A DNA stretch of 64,000 nt from CALDTK01 sp965215215 (lineage in GTDB: Bacteria > Bacteroidota > Bacteroidia > Chitinophagales > Saprospiraceae). Both the position numbers and the translations under genes were made by a program. The notes beneath the pieces were generated by a model. The model saw only the letters and a list, made by a program, of their open reading frames with translations, was not told the DNA's origin and did no database searches. Positions within the stretch are counted from its first letter, which is position 1. The number at the start of each line of letters is the position of its first letter. This document shows, one piece after another, positions 54,207-63,484 of this stretch. The DNA is taken from contig OZ244043.1 of the NCBI GenBank assembly GCA_965215215.1, positions 3,224,001 through 3,288,000 of the forward strand, read 5' to 3'.

Positions 54207-56774
54207 ATGAAACAAGCGCGAAAAAAGCGCACGTCCGTGGTCGGAGACGAACGCGTACGCAAGATCGTCGGTGCCGTCACGCTGTCCATTGCGGCTTACT
54301 TATTTCTGGCGTTCCTGTCTTACCTCTTCACGTGGAAAGCGGACCAGGCCGCGGCGCTCAGCTACGGTTGGGGTCTGCTTTTCACGGAAGACGTTTCGGT
54401 GGCCAACTGGCTCGGCCCACTCGGCGCGAGCGTTTCGCACACCGCGTTTTACTACGGTTTCGGCGCCACGAGCTTCCTCATTGTTTATTTACTGGTCCTC
54501 ACCGGCTTGGCCATTCTTCGACGCCGACCACTCCTCGAGCTCCAACGTCAGCTTCGCTGGGGTATGCTCGGCCTCATGGGCCTGTCCATCTTCCTCGCCT
54601 TCGCCTTCCAGATGTTCGACTTCCCGATGGGGGGGGCGTACGGCTACCTCATCGCCTCGTGGTTGGAGCGCGTCATCGGTTTTACCGGAGTGCTCATCAT
54701 CCTGGCCACCGCCCTGATCGCACTCGTGATCTGGATCTTCGACCCCAACTGGACGGACGTTACCTCGGGCAAGCTGCTCGACCAGATCAACCCGAGTCCC
54801 GCCCTCGCCGGTGGCCTCGGTAAGCTCAAAGAGCGGGGCATTGCCGCTGTCGCTAAAACGCCTTCCACCGCCGAGAGCCCGAATGTGGCGCCGGTCCGAT
54901 CGGTTGAACAGGCTCGGGCCGAGTTCCGGGTAGACGGAATCGACGGTGCGCCGGGCGAGCCGTCCGCTCCGGAGCCGAGCCCCCCCAAGGTGGGGCAGTC
55001 GGATGCGGCCGACCTCGACATCGCGACCCTGAAGTCGGAGATCGAGAGCCGGCAGGCGGACGACGAGGCCGCCGGCGATGATCTGGAGCTCGAAGTGCAG
55101 TACGCCGTAGCCGACCCGAGCGCGGAGGGCGGGGTCGACGAGGCGAGTACCGTGCCCGACGCCGATCTACCGAAGAACTTCGGCCAGGATCCGGGGGCCG
55201 TGCCCCGCGACATTCTCTCGGCCGAGGAGGAGGGTAAGATCCTCGAGGAGCAAGGTCCCTACGATCCGAAGCTGGATCTACGCGACTACCGCTATCCGGA
55301 GATCTCGCTGCTCAAGCGCTATCCGGATAGTAGCACGCCCGTTACCGCCGAAGAGCTCAACCAGAACAAGCTCAAGATCGTCGAGAGCCTGCTTCACTTC
55401 GGCATCGAGATCAAGAAGATCAGCGCGACGATCGGGCCGACGATTACGCTCTACGAGATCAAGCCCGCTCCCGGCGTCCGTATCTCCAAGATCAAGAACC
55501 TCAGCGACGACATCGCGCTGAGCTTGAGCGCGCTCGGTATCCGCATCATCGCACCGATGCCCGGTCGTGGGTCGATCGGCGTCGAGGTGCCCAATAAGCA
55601 CCGCGAGATGGTGCCGTTGCGCGACGTGCTCAACTCGGAGAAGTACCGCAACGCGAAGATGGACCTGCCCATCGCGCTCGGCAAGACGATCTCGAACGAG
55701 GTGATGGTCGTCGACCTGGCCAAGATGCCCCACCTCCTCGTGGCGGGTGCTACCGGGCAGGGTAAGTCGGTGGGTATCAATACCATCATCATGAGCTTAC
55801 TCTACCGTAAGCACCCGGCCGAGGTGAAGCTCGTTATGGTCGATCCGAAGAAGGTGGAGCTCTCGCTCTACTCGCGGCTCGAGAAGCACTTCCTCACCTT
55901 TATGCCCGGGCAGGACGAGTCCATCATCACCGAGAACAAGAAGGTGATCCACACGCTCAACTCGCTGTGCATCGAGATGGATCAGCGCTACGAGCTCCTC
56001 AAGCAGGCGGAGGTACGCAACCTCAAGGAGTACAACCACAAGTTTACCGAACGCCGCCTCAATCCGAACAACGGGCACAAGTACCTCCCGTACATCGTGC
56101 TCGTGATCGACGAGTTTGCCGACCTGATCATGACGGCCGGTAAGGATGTAGAGCTCCCGATTGCGCGCCTGGCTCAGCTCGCCCGCGCGGTGGGTATTCA
56201 CTTGATTATCGCCACGCAGCGTCCGTCGGTCAAGATTATCACGGGTACCATCAAGGCCAACTTCCCCGCGCGCTTGGCCTTCAAAGTAGCCAGTGGCATC
56301 GATTCGCGGACCATCCTCGACTCGCCCGGCGCGGAGCAGCTCATCGGTATGGGCGACATGCTCCTCAATATGGGCTCGGACAACGTGCGCGTGCAGTGTG
56401 CCTTCGTGGATACGCCCGAGGTCGACGATGTACTCGCCTTCATCTCAGAGCAAGAGGGCTTCTACGATCCCTACTTACTGCCGGAATACGTGGGCGACGA
56501 CGAGGAGGAAGTCGGTGGCCGCGCCGCGCTTACGCCGCAGGAGGCCGACGAGCACCTGCGCGAAGCGGCGGCGCTGGTGGTGGATAGTGCCATGGGCTCG
56601 ACCTCGATGATCCAGCGCCGCATGAAGCTCGGTTACAACCGTGCCGGTCGCATCATGGATCAGCTCTGCCAGCTGGGCATCGTCGGTGAGGCAAGAGGCT
56701 CGAAGCCACGCGAGGTGCACGTGCACGATGTGGTGGAGCTGCAGAGCATGCTCGACCTATTTTACGGCAGTTGA
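54207..56774 (+). CDS. ftsK: DNA translocase FtsK
   Basis: An 855-residue septal DNA pump. Four transmembrane segments lie at about 25-185, then a Pro/Glu/Asp-rich linker (about 200-360), the motor with Walker A ATGQGKSV (about 514-521) and Walker B LVIDEFADL (about 632-640), and the C-terminal gamma domain that reads KOPS sites (MIQRRMKLGYNRAGRIMDQL). FtsK resolves chromosome dimers with XerCD during division. All parts are complete. Confidence 0.97.
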   Translation: MKQARKKRTSVVGDERVRKIVGAVTLSIAAYLFLAFLSYLFTWKADQAAALSYGWGLLFTEDVSVANWLGPLGASVSHTAFYYGFGATSFLIVYLLVLTGLAILRRRPLLELQRQLRWGMLGLMGLSIFLAFAFQMFDFPMGGAYGYLIASWLERVIGFTGVLIILATALIALVIWIFDPNWTDVTSGKLLDQINPSPALAGGLGKLKERGIAAVAKTPSTAESPNVAPVRSVEQARAEFRVDGIDGAPGEPSAPEPSPPKVGQSDAADLDIATLKSEIESRQADDEAAGDDLELEVQYAVADPSAEGGVDEASTVPDADLPKNFGQDPGAVPRDILSAEEEGKILEEQGPYDPKLDLRDYRYPEISLLKRYPDSSTPVTAEELNQNKLKIVESLLHFGIEIKKISATIGPTITLYEIKPAPGVRISKIKNLSDDIALSLSALGIRIIAPMPGRGSIGVEVPNKHREMVPLRDVLNSEKYRNAKMDLPIALGKTISNEVMVVDLAKMPHLLVAGATGQGKSVGINTIIMSLLYRKHPAEVKLVMVDPKKVELSLYSRLEKHFLTFMPGQDESIITENKKVIHTLNSLCIEMDQRYELLKQAEVRNLKEYNHKFTERRLNPNNGHKYLPYIVLVIDEFADLIMTAGKDVELPIARLAQLARAVGIHLIIATQRPSVKIITGTIKANFPARLAFKVASGIDSRTILDSPGAEQLIGMGDMLLNMGSDNVRVQCAFVDTPEVDDVLAFISEQEGFYDPYLLPEYVGDDEEEVGGRAALTPQEADEHLREAAALVVDSAMGSTSMIQRRMKLGYNRAGRIMDQLCQLGIVGEARGSKPREVHVHDVVELQSMLDLFYGS

Positions 56775-56869
56775 GATCGGTCTCACGACTAACGTTAGGG
56801 CGAGTTTAACAGCGGCGAGCAGGACATTCCGAGCGTAGGTCCGTTAGCTAGCTAGTCAACTCTAGCTTT

Positions 56870-57547
56870 ATGCACGCTCCGCTTCGATCGATCTTCTTCG
56901 TCTTCGCCGGTCTGTCGCTTCTCGTTCCGAACGCTTCGGCTCAAGTCGACGAGGCCGCAAAGCGGGATCTCCGAGCCCTACGGGAGGCCTACGAAGCCGG
57001 CGGCGAGTTGGACGCCGACGTAACGTTGACCATCGAATTCCCCGAGCAACCGGAGGAAATCCAGCGGGGGCACATCAGCCAGTCCGGTGAGCGCTACCGC
57101 GTAGAGTTCGATCAGCAGGTAGTGATCTCCGACGGCGAGACGGTCTGGCTGTACATGCCGGACAACAGGGAGGTCCAAGTGTACGACGCCGAAGAGGCGG
57201 CGGGCACGAGCTCGGGTGGTAGCTTTATTCGGCCTCAGGATTTCTTGACGATCTACGAGAACGACGGCTTCGAGTACGCCTACGCGGCTGAGCCGGACAG
57301 CCTCGTTGGCACCCAACGCCAGATCGAGTTTAAGCCGCTCGACCGCGATTCGGAGTACTCCAAGGTTAGGTTGACCTACGACCCGGCCAGTGAGCAGGTC
57401 GATCGGGTCAAGATCTTCAACAAGGACGGTTCGAAATTTACGCTCAGTCTCGCTGCGGTCAACGCGGAGCCGACCTTCGAGGATGGCTTGTTCAGTTTTA
57501 GCGAAAGCGAATTTCCTGGCGTGCGGGTGGAGGACATGCGGCTGTAA
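56870..57547 (+). CDS. lolA: Outer-membrane lipoprotein carrier protein LolA
   Basis: A 225-residue periplasmic chaperone that carries lipoproteins from the inner to the outer membrane. The signal peptide ends in NASAQV. The half-barrel motif pattern QSGERYRVEFDQQVVISDGETVWLY is typical of LolA, as is VRLTYDPASEQVDRVKIFNKDGSKF. It is 95 bp after ftsK, the usual neighbour order in Bacteroidota. TAGCTTTA overlaps the start codon and could be a -7 element by chance. Confidence 0.9.
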   Translation: MHAPLRSIFFVFAGLSLLVPNASAQVDEAAKRDLRALREAYEAGGELDADVTLTIEFPEQPEEIQRGHISQSGERYRVEFDQQVVISDGETVWLYMPDNREVQVYDAEEAAGTSSGGSFIRPQDFLTIYENDGFEYAYAAEPDSLVGTQRQIEFKPLDRDSEYSKVRLTYDPASEQVDRVKIFNKDGSKFTLSLAAVNAEPTFEDGLFSFSESEFPGVRVEDMRL

Positions 57548-57557
57548 ACCGCTCCGC

Positions 57558-57565
57558 TACCTTCG
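57558..57565 (+). promoter_or_regulatory. Putative -7 element of GH3-like gene
   Basis: TACCTTCG lies six bases before the GH3-like ATG at 57572. It matches the octamer of the rpsL promoter. If used, the transcript would begin at or near the start codon. Confidence 0.3.
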
Positions 57566-57571
57566 CCGCCC

Positions 57572-59071
57572 ATGGGCTGGAAGGGGATTGTCGCCGCACC
57601 GCTCGCCAAGTTGCTGGCGCGCCGTACCGACCGACGGGTGGGTAAGCCGCACGAAGCGCAGGCGCGGGTGCTCGAGCGGTTGCGCGAACGCGGGAAGGAT
57701 ACCGCCATCGGGCGCGACCTCGGGATCGGCGAACTGAGATCCCAAGCTGAGCTCGCGGCCCGCGTACCGATCCGCGATTACGAGGGGCTCCGCCCCTACT
57801 TCGAACGCGCCGCCGCCGGGGAGGCCGACGTGCTCTGGCCGGGGCGCCCAGCGTACTTCGCCAAAACCAGCGGCACAACCTCCGGAGTCAAGTATATCCC
57901 GATTACCGAGGAGAGCGTCCCGAATCACTTCGGTAGCGCACGCGACGCGCTTTTTTACTACGCTGCCCGAACCGGGCGGACCGAGTGGCTCGACGGCAAG
58001 ATGATTTTTCTATCGGGTAGCCCGGAGCTCGAGCTCAAGCACGGCGTACCCGTCGGTAGGCTCTCCGGGATCAGCAATCACCTCGTTCCGGCGTGGGTGA
58101 AGCGGGGTCAACTGCCTAGTTACGCGACCAACTGCATTGGGGATTGGGGGGAGAAACTCGACGCGATCGTCGAGGAGACCCGCGGTGCCGATCTGCGGCT
58201 CATCTCCGGCATCCCGCCCTGGGTACAGATGTACTTCGAACGCCTGCTGGATAAGACTGGCGCCGACTCCGTGCTCGAGGTGTTTCCAAATTTTAGCGCC
58301 TTCGTGTACGGGGGAGTCAACTACGAACCGTACCGCGCCCAGCTCGAGCGACTTATCGGCGGTCGGGTGCCGAGCATCGAGACGTACCCGGCGTCGGAAG
58401 GATTCATCGCCTGGCAGGATGGAGCGCCCGGTGAGGGCTTACTGCTTAACGTGGCTTCGGGAATCTACTTCGAGTTCGTGCCGCTGGTGGAAGCCCACTC
58501 CGGTACCCCGACCCGGCTCGGCCTCCGCGAGGTAGAGCTCGGCCGACAGTACGCGCTCGTGCTCAGCAGCAACGCCGGTCTCTGGGGTTACGCGATCGGC
58601 GACGTGGTGGAATTCACCAGCCTCGCGCCTTACCGCATCCGCGTAACGGGCCGCGTGGCGCACTTCATCAGTGCGTTCGGGGAGCACGTGATCGCCAAAG
58701 AGGTAGAGGCCGCCATGCAGACCGCGCTCGCCGCGCACGGTGGCCGCGTCACCGAGTTTACGGTCGCCCCGCAGGTGAACCCGCCCGGAGGAGGGAAGCC
58801 GCACCACGAGTGGCTCATCGATTTCGCCGAAGCGCCGGTCGATCTACACGCTTTCGCGAAAACACTGGACACCGAGCTGCGTCGCCAAAATATCTATTAC
58901 CAAGACTTGCGTACCGGCGAGGTACTCCGGGAACTCGTAATTAGCCAAACCGCGCCCGGGGCTTTCCGAAATTACATGGCTGCCGTGGGCCGACTCGGGG
59001 GGCAGAATAAGGTTCCGAGACTCGCCGACGACCGCAGCCTCGCCGATCGACTCGAGCGGCTAGCCCTTTAG
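57572..59071 (+). CDS. GH3 auxin-responsive promoter-family acyl-adenylate enzyme
   Basis: A 499-residue protein of the GH3 family, ATP-dependent acyl-adenylating enzymes which in plants conjugate hormones to amino acids. The ATP-binding site KTSGTTSGVKY (98-108) is intact, and GLWGYAIGDVVEF plus ISAFGEHVIAKEVE correspond to further nucleotide-binding and hinge motifs. Bacterial members are of unknown function. It is convergent with the acyl-ACP thioesterase gene, overlapping by 12 bases at the stop ends. Confidence 0.88.
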   Translation: MGWKGIVAAPLAKLLARRTDRRVGKPHEAQARVLERLRERGKDTAIGRDLGIGELRSQAELAARVPIRDYEGLRPYFERAAAGEADVLWPGRPAYFAKTSGTTSGVKYIPITEESVPNHFGSARDALFYYAARTGRTEWLDGKMIFLSGSPELELKHGVPVGRLSGISNHLVPAWVKRGQLPSYATNCIGDWGEKLDAIVEETRGADLRLISGIPPWVQMYFERLLDKTGADSVLEVFPNFSAFVYGGVNYEPYRAQLERLIGGRVPSIETYPASEGFIAWQDGAPGEGLLLNVASGIYFEFVPLVEAHSGTPTRLGLREVELGRQYALVLSSNAGLWGYAIGDVVEFTSLAPYRIRVTGRVAHFISAFGEHVIAKEVEAAMQTALAAHGGRVTEFTVAPQVNPPGGGKPHHEWLIDFAEAPVDLHAFAKTLDTELRRQNIYYQDLRTGEVLRELVISQTAPGAFRNYMAAVGRLGGQNKVPRLADDRSLADRLERLAL

Positions 59072-59833
59072 CGATACCGCGGCCTGAGCGATGAGCTTCC
59101 GGTCGGAGCCCCTACGCAGATCGGCGTGGAACGCGCCGGCCCCCGTCTGCAGAGCGCCGACGGTGGCTCGCTCGCCGCGCAGTAACTCTTGGTGGTAGCT
59201 CAGCCGGACCGCATCCAGGTGCAAACTGCCCGTCGACACCTTGTAGATAGCGTCGAGTAGCCAGCTCGCGGCGACTACGTTGTTGAGGTGACCGTTGAAG
59301 TCGAGGTCGTGGTAGCCGACCTCGGGCGCGGTGGTAACGGGTAGGGGATCCGCCTCCGGGAGCCGACGCGCGCGTGGTACGGCGGTTTGCACGGGCGGCG
59401 GGTTGTCGTGCAGCGCGCGGTGCAAATCGGGTGGGGGAGGCGTACTGCGCCTTGTTTCCAGGCTTATCAAAGCCCACATACCCTGACCCGCGCAAACGAG
59501 CTGCCCGTTGGCTCGAGCTTCGTAATCCCGGAATGCGAGGGGGCCGGCCGCCCTGGATACGGAGGTAGAGACCCGGAGTTCGTCCGCGCCGGCCGGCAGG
59601 TGGTCGATCCGTAGATCGAGGCAGACTAGCGCCCAGGCCAGTCCGCGCTCACGCAACTCGGCGAAGCCGTAACCTACGCTCCTGGCGTGGGCCTGGGCGG
59701 TCTCGTGGAGGTAGGTAAGCAGGCCCGGCAGCTGGAGGCGAGAATCTGGGCCGACGGCCTGCGCCGGAACGTGGTAAGTTTTGGCGAAAGCCCGCTGTCG
59801 GGCGGGGGGTAAAGTCGAACTTCTGGAAGTCAT
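59060..59833 (-). CDS. Acyl-ACP thioesterase (double hotdog)
   Basis: A 257-residue thioesterase of the FatA/FatB-like bacterial family. The N-terminal hotdog has LQLPGLLTYLHETAQAHARSVG with a conserved helix; the second hotdog has the catalytic set in YHDLDFNGHLNNVVAASWL (Asp, Asn and His). It releases fatty acids from acyl carrier protein. Its start at 59833 is chosen by the family; the upstream extension to 60034 crosses the rpsL promoter. Its end overlaps the GH3 gene by 12 bases. Confidence 0.88.
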   Translation of the reverse strand: MTSRSSTLPPARQRAFAKTYHVPAQAVGPDSRLQLPGLLTYLHETAQAHARSVGYGFAELRERGLAWALVCLDLRIDHLPAGADELRVSTSVSRAAGPLAFRDYEARANGQLVCAGQGMWALISLETRRSTPPPPDLHRALHDNPPPVQTAVPRARRLPEADPLPVTTAPEVGYHDLDFNGHLNNVVAASWLLDAIYKVSTGSLHLDAVRLSYHQELLRGERATVGALQTGAGAFHADLRRGSDRKLIAQAAVSLKG

Positions 59834-59845
59834 TGCAATTGAGGC

Positions 59846-59876
59846 TTTGCGAATGGTAGGGAAAAGTCTACCTTCG
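59846..59876 (+). promoter_or_regulatory. Promoter of the str operon (rpsL)
   Basis: TTTG at 59846-59849 and TACCTTCG at 59869-59876 are spaced by 19 bases, the Bacteroidota -33/-7 layout with a variant -7 element. The 66-base leader to the rpsL start is normal for a ribosomal-protein operon. Confidence 0.6.
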
Positions 59877-59947
59877 CGTTCGCTTTTGAAAACCCGTTGG
59901 GCAAACGGGGGAGAGATAGCGAATTCACTGGACTCAACCGAGGTTTT

Positions 59948-60322
59948 ATGCCCACAATCAATCAGCTGGTGCGCAAGGGGCGCAAAAAGATTGTCGAGAA
60001 GAGCAAATCGCGCGCGCTCGATTCTTGTCCACAACGCCGTGGGGTTTGTACTCGTGTGTATACGACTACCCCGAAGAAGCCGAACTCCGCGCTCCGCAAG
60101 GTGGCCAAGGTTCGGCTAACGAACCAGACTGAGATCATCGCCTACATCCCCGGCGAAGGCCACAACCTGCAGGAGCACTCCATCGTGCTCGTGCGTGGTG
60201 GTAGGGTGAAGGACTTGCCGGGTGTACGCTACACGATCGTACGTGGCGCGCTCGATACGGCCGGCGTCAACGACCGCCGCAACTCGCGTTCGCGCTACGG
60301 CGCTAAGCGTCCGAAGTCTTAA
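59948..60322 (+). CDS. rpsL: 30S ribosomal protein S12
   Basis: A 124-residue decoding-centre protein. PTINQLVRKGRK and TPKKPNSALRKVAKVRLTN are the S12 signatures; the streptomycin-relevant lysine in PKKPNSA is wild type. Start 59948 (MPTINQL) matches the family; an upstream ATG at 59897 is not used. First gene of the str operon. Confidence 0.98.
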   Translation: MPTINQLVRKGRKKIVEKSKSRALDSCPQRRGVCTRVYTTTPKKPNSALRKVAKVRLTNQTEIIAYIPGEGHNLQEHSIVLVRGGRVKDLPGVRYTIVRGALDTAGVNDRRNSRSRYGAKRPKS

Positions 60323-60368
60323 CCTCTCCCCTAACCTATCTAAGCCCGGCTCTTACTAAGCAAGCCCG

Positions 60369-60845
60369 ATGAGAAAAAGAAAGCCCAAAATTCGGTTTTT
60401 GCAACCGGACGCTCGCTACGGCGACCCAACCGTCACTCAGTTCGTCAATATGTTGATGTTCAGCGGTAAGAAGTCGACCGCCTTCCGGATCTTCTACGAC
60501 GCGATGGACATCGTGAAGGAGAAAAAAGAAACCGAGGAGGAGACCGAGCACCAGATTTGGGAGAAGGCCCTCAAGAATGTGATGCCCGGCGTCGAGGTGC
60601 GCAGTCGCCGTGTCGGTGGATCTACCTTCCAAATTCCGACGGAGATCCGCGCTAAGCGCAAGGTTTCCATTGGGATGAAGTGGATGATCACGTTCGCGCG
60701 CAAGCGCGCGGGCAAAGGCATGGCCGACAAGCTCGCCAACGAGGTGCTCGCCGCTGCGAAGGGCGAGGGCCAGGCGGTCCGTCGCCGCGAAGAAACTCAC
60801 CGTATGGCCGAGTCTAACCGCGCTTTCTCCCACTTCCGCGTCTAG
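60369..60845 (+). CDS. rpsG: 30S ribosomal protein S7
   Basis: A 158-residue primary 16S rRNA-binding protein. It has the S7 core DPTVTQFVNMLMFSGKKSTA, the beta-hairpin EVRSRRVGGSTFQIPTEI, and the C-terminal ETHRMAESNRAFSHFRV. 46 bases after rpsL. Full length. Confidence 0.98.
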   Translation: MRKRKPKIRFLQPDARYGDPTVTQFVNMLMFSGKKSTAFRIFYDAMDIVKEKKETEEETEHQIWEKALKNVMPGVEVRSRRVGGSTFQIPTEIRAKRKVSIGMKWMITFARKRAGKGMADKLANEVLAAAKGEGQAVRRREETHRMAESNRAFSHFRV

Positions 60846-60880
60846 TCGGGGCTTCTACTTTCCTATTCCAACCTATAACC

Positions 60881-63016
60881 ATGTCCAAGGACCTCACCTA
60901 CACACGTAACATCGGTATCGCCGCCCACGTCGATGCCGGTAAAACGACCACGACGGAACGCGTGCTCTACTACACTGGTGTCAGCCACAAGATCGGTGAG
61001 GTGCACGATGGTGCGGCTACGATGGACTGGATGAAGCAGGAGCAGGAGCGTGGGATCACGATCACTTCGGCCGCCACCAAGACGTCGTGGAAGTGGAAGG
61101 AGCAGGAGTTCGCGGTTAATATTATCGACACCCCCGGCCACGTCGACTTCACCGTGGAGGTGAATCGCTCGCTGCGCGTACTCGACGGACTCGTTTTCCT
61201 CTTCTGCGCCAGCTCGGGGGTTGAGCCGCAGTCGGAAACCAACTGGCGCCTAGCCGACGGCTACAAGGTGCCCCGCATTGGGTTCGTGAACAAGATGGAC
61301 CGACAGGGCGCGGACTTCTTCAAGGTAGTTCGCCAAGTTAAGGACCGTCTGGGCAGCGAGGCTATCCCGCTTCAGGTGCCGATCGGCGTCGAGGAGACTT
61401 TCATTGGTGTCGTAGACCTAATCACGGGTAAGGCGATCCAATGGAACGAGCAGGATATGGGGATGACCTTCGAGGAGATTCCGATTCCGGAAGACCTCAA
61501 GGCTACCGTTAACGAGTGGCGCGAGAAGCTCCTCGAGGCCGTCGCCGAGTACGACGATACCCTGATGGAGAAGTTTTTCGAGGATCCGGAATCTATCTCG
61601 GCCGACGAGATGCGCAAGGCCGTTCGCGGCGCCGTCATCGACATGAAGTTCGTGCCGATGATGTGTGGTTCGGCATTCAAGAACAAAGGTGTGCAGGCCG
61701 TGCTCGACGCGGTGTGCGCCTACTTACCGAGCCCGATGGACATAGAGGCCATTAAGGGGGTCAACCCGGACAACGAGCTGGAGGAATCGCGTCGGCCATC
61801 TGTCGATGAGCCGTTCAGTGCCTTGGCCTTCAAGATTGCTACCGATCCGTACGTCGGCCGCCTGGCCTTCATGCGTGTGTACTCCGGAGCGCTCGACGGG
61901 GGAAGCTACGTGCTCAACACCCGTACGGGTAACAAAGAACGGATCAGTCGCATCTACCAGATGCACGCCAACAAGCAAAACGCGATCCCGCGTGTCGAAG
62001 CGGGGGACATCGCGGCGGCCGTCGGTTTCAAGGATATCCGCACCGGGGACACCCTCTGCGCGCTCGATGCGCCCATCGTATTCGAATCCATGGTGTTCCC
62101 CGATCCCGTTATCGGCATCGCTATCGAACCAAAATCGCAGAAGGACCTCGATAAGCTCGGCATGGCCCTCGCCAAGCTGGCCGAGGAAGATCCGACCTTC
62201 CGCGTCAAGTACGACGAGGATACCAACCAAACCGTCGTCAGCGGTATGGGTGAGCTTCACCTAGAGATCATCGTTGACCGCCTCAAGGAGGAGTTCAAGC
62301 TCGAGGTTAATCAGGGTGCGCCCCAAGTCAACTACAAGGAGGCTCTACAGGAAACGGTGGAGCACCGTGAGCGTCTCAAGAAGCAAACCGGTGGTTCGGG
62401 TCTCTTCGCCGACATGCAGTTCCGCGTCGGTCCAGCCGACGAAGAGTTTCTGGAATCGGACGATTACAAATCGGGCAAAACCCGCCTCCAGTTCGAATGG
62501 AAGATCGTGGGTGGCGCTATCGACAAAAACTACGTCAAGCCAATCAGCGACGGCTTCAAGGCCATGATGGATAACGGCGTTCTCGCCGGTTACTCTATTG
62601 ACTCCATGAAGGTGGAGGTGTTTGACGGTTCTATGCACGCGGTTGACTCCAAGCCGATTGCCTTCGAGCTTTGTGCGAAGGAGGGTTTTCGGGCGGCTGC
62701 CCCGAAGGCTAAGCCCGTACTCCTCGAGCCGATTATGTCGCTCGAAGTCATCACCCCCGATGAGTACACGGGCAACGTGATCGGTGACCTCAACCGCCGC
62801 CGCGGTTTGCCGAAAGGCCAGGAGACCCGTGCCGGCGGCGCTATCGTCATCGACGCCGAAGTGCCGCTGTCCGAAATGTTCGGCTACGTAACGGCGCTCC
62901 GGACGAATACGAGCGGTCGCGCTACCTCCACTATGACTTTCTCTCACTACGCACCGGCTCCCGCCGGGATCGCCAAGGATATCATTGCCGAGGCTAACGG
63001 AACCGTCAATTCCTAA
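60881..63016 (+). CDS. fusA: Elongation factor G
   Basis: A 711-residue translocase GTPase. G1 AHVDAGKTT (residues 15-23), the switch-II region IDTPGHVDF and G4 NKMDRQGAD are present, and the C-terminal domain IV/V has YSIDSMKVEVFDGSMHAVDS and EVPLSEMFGYVTALR. It drives tRNA-mRNA movement on the ribosome. 35 bases after rpsG. No tuf gene follows; rpsJ is next, as usual in Bacteroidota. Confidence 0.98.
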   Translation: MSKDLTYTRNIGIAAHVDAGKTTTTERVLYYTGVSHKIGEVHDGAATMDWMKQEQERGITITSAATKTSWKWKEQEFAVNIIDTPGHVDFTVEVNRSLRVLDGLVFLFCASSGVEPQSETNWRLADGYKVPRIGFVNKMDRQGADFFKVVRQVKDRLGSEAIPLQVPIGVEETFIGVVDLITGKAIQWNEQDMGMTFEEIPIPEDLKATVNEWREKLLEAVAEYDDTLMEKFFEDPESISADEMRKAVRGAVIDMKFVPMMCGSAFKNKGVQAVLDAVCAYLPSPMDIEAIKGVNPDNELEESRRPSVDEPFSALAFKIATDPYVGRLAFMRVYSGALDGGSYVLNTRTGNKERISRIYQMHANKQNAIPRVEAGDIAAAVGFKDIRTGDTLCALDAPIVFESMVFPDPVIGIAIEPKSQKDLDKLGMALAKLAEEDPTFRVKYDEDTNQTVVSGMGELHLEIIVDRLKEEFKLEVNQGAPQVNYKEALQETVEHRERLKKQTGGSGLFADMQFRVGPADEEFLESDDYKSGKTRLQFEWKIVGGAIDKNYVKPISDGFKAMMDNGVLAGYSIDSMKVEVFDGSMHAVDSKPIAFELCAKEGFRAAAPKAKPVLLEPIMSLEVITPDEYTGNVIGDLNRRRGLPKGQETRAGGAIVIDAEVPLSEMFGYVTALRTNTSGRATSTMTFSHYAPAPAGIAKDIIAEANGTVNS

Positions 63017-63041
63017 TCCGACTTTTTAACCTCCCCGAGGC

Positions 63042-63350
63042 ATGAATCAGAAGATCCGCATCAAGCTCCGCTCGTACGACCATAACCTGGTCGACAAGTC
63101 CACGGAGAAGATCGTTAAGACGGTCCGAAATTCGGGGGCTGTGGTTACGGGACCTATCCCGCTGCCTACCGAGAAAAATATTTTCACGGTGTTGCGCTCT
63201 CCGCACGTATACAAGAAGGGGCGCGAGCAGTTTCAGCTCCGCACCCACAAGCGTTTGATCGAAATCTATACTCCTACCCCCAAAACGGTTGACGCGCTCT
63301 CCAAGCTCGAGCTACCCAGCGGTGTGGATATTCAGGTTAAACTGACTTAA
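63042..63350 (+). CDS. rpsJ: 30S ribosomal protein S10
   Basis: A 102-residue protein. QKIRIKLRSYDHNLVDKSTEKIV and VVTGPIPLPTEKNIFTVLRSPHV are diagnostic of S10. It lies 25 bases after fusA and precedes a 134-base gap with two hairpins before rplC. Confidence 0.98.
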   Translation: MNQKIRIKLRSYDHNLVDKSTEKIVKTVRNSGAVVTGPIPLPTEKNIFTVLRSPHVYKKGREQFQLRTHKRLIEIYTPTPKTVDALSKLELPSGVDIQVKLT

Positions 63351-63408
63351 AATGTAATCCTCGGGGAGCGGCAAGGGCATCTTCCCGCTTTCGCAAAAAC
63401 GATTGACA

Positions 63409-63463
63409 GGTTCGCGGTTAACCGCGAACCGGCAATGCGCCCCGCTCACCCAAGATTGGGTGA
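63409..63463 (+). promoter_or_regulatory. Two hairpins in the rpsJ-rplC gap
   Basis: A perfect 22-base palindrome at 63409-63430 (half-site GGTTCGCGGTT) is followed by TCACCC/GGGTGA at 63446-63463 with a six-base loop. Neither is followed by a T-run. Being in the leader of the S10 operon, just before rplC, it could be a control element for ribosomal protein synthesis or a binding site for a dimeric regulator. Confidence 0.45.
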
Positions 63464-63484
63464 TGGACGTCCAAATTTGGAAAC

